64,000 nucleotides of DNA from Blepharisma stoltei (lineage: Eukaryota; Ciliophora; Heterotrichea; Heterotrichida; Blepharismidae). Of this stretch, positions 63,084 to 64,000 are shown in pieces (positions within the stretch are counted from its first letter, which is position 1; each line of letters begins with the position of its first letter). The notes under the pieces were generated by a model that was not told the origin of the DNA, did not search any database, and saw only the letters and a program-made list of their open reading frames with translations. The stretch covers positions 186,001 through 250,000 of the forward strand of contig CAJZBQ010000012.1 in the NCBI GenBank assembly GCA_914767885.1. The letters are read 5' to 3'. A program made the position numbers and the translations under genes.

Positions 63084-64000
63084 TTGGTTAGATATTTTAA
63101 TCATTAGCTAAATTATTTTATTAATTTTATCAAAGGTTTTGACTTCTTCTATTACAGGCGACTTCTCAAAAAAAAAATTCACAAAAGTAAAAGAATTAAA
63201 TATTAATTTTATGATTATTTTTCACCACTTAATAGTGCTTATTGCCAAAAAGGAAAAAATTATCAGCTTATCATGAACATCGTGCAGTTGGTGTGGAGCA
63301 CCCATAAAAGGAATGCGAATTGCTATGGAGAAACTTGGAACGACTGGAATTGGAGAGAAAATAGATTATGTGGATTAATTGTAAAATTTTATATGGTCTA
63401 CATTTGAGAATCAAGTGGATTATTCATTGGAATTTTTGGAATCCTCTTTTAGCGCTACAAGCATCTGTTTAAATTGGAGATATTTTTTTGTTATAATTCA
63501 AAAAGGGGAAGTCAGCGGAATTTTCAAAATGCCCTTTTTAGATTTCACCTGTAGCAGAAAAGCCAAAAGCTTATATTAATTCAATATTTGATTTTAAGCA
63601 AAAATTTACACAGCCTTTTAATAATAGTTTGATTCTAACATTGTAGGGAAGTTTATAGTTAAACTAGCGAATTTTTGAAAATTCTGGAAATAATTAAATA
63701 ATGTATCAACTTTTGCATTTAATCCGAATAATATCCATTTTTCTCTTAATTTTCGATCGATTTAAGGCAATTATTATATGCTTTTTTATGCCTTACAAAT
63801 TATAAGAGATTTTACTTCAAATTTCTAATTTAAAGCAATTATCATAAATAACAAATTTATTCATATCTAAAAGCTTAAAAAATTCTAATGTTAAGAGATA
63901 TGATTATTCATAATTGCTTATTAATGTAAAATAATTTTTTAAATTACTATCACCCTCTTATAATATCAACATCAATTTCATAATAAAATGCCAAGAACAA
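63084..64000. other. AT-rich right end of window
   Basis: No open frame with recognisable content. I see no MITE core or retroposon boundary. Runs such as TTCAAAAAGGGGAAG near 63496 faintly recall family-E ends but are too weak to call. Confidence 0.35.

Overview
The window reads as germline (micronuclear) DNA of a heterotrich ciliate, most likely Blepharisma or a close relative. Three things seen in the sequence support this. In-frame TGA falls at conserved Trp positions while TAA and TAG end genes. Introns are exactly 15 nt (four found: 37869-37883, 39513-39527, 48932-48946, 49004-49018). Genes on both strands are cut by AT-rich or hairpin inserts, usually bounded by TA, and reading frame and family length return only when these are removed. 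That is the behaviour expected of internal eliminated sequences (IESs). The genus is an inference from code and intron length; I could not search any database.

Positions 1-33312 hold a cluster of eight related hybrid histidine kinase genes, called HK1-HK8 here. Seven are on the + strand and one (HK4) is on the - strand. The common layout is an N-terminal membrane region, a PAS-like segment, HisKA, HATPase and a C-terminal receiver. HK1 runs off the left edge and HK2 is uninterrupted. HK3-HK8 carry one to five inserts each. After removal of inserts the predicted lengths converge on 705-719 aa (HK2 711, HK3 711, HK5 705, HK6 719, HK7 707 after one frameshift correction, HK8 708; HK4 is shorter at its N-terminus). 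One unrelated - strand gene lies between HK2 and HK3.

Positions 33313-48000 hold a myristoylation-type AGC kinase, a small basic protein gene, a conserved-looking protein with a 15-nt intron, an ARP4/BAF53-type actin-related protein, two hypothetical genes, a tandem pair of secreted cysteine-rich proteins, and two multi-pass membrane proteins. Positions 48272-62075 are a single - strand gene for a giant (about 4410 aa) cysteine-rich/LamG-like repeat membrane protein. From 62076 to the end there is no confident gene, only a repeat tract and what looks like the 3' end of a retroposon.

The inserts fall into four classes. (i) MITE-like elements in at least four families share one architecture but have different terminal core sequences, and some are nested. 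(ii) GC-rich SINE-like retroposons have 9-19 bp target-site duplications, a 5' end near AAAATGGC and short microsatellite tails. (iii) Two fold-back elements have arrays of a GGCCTATTTTTTTT unit and 9-bp duplications. (iv) Short hairpin IESs include one of 100 bp. In several cases the duplication made by a retroposon itself contains a TA that would let it be excised exactly; in others no TA pair restores the gene precisely.
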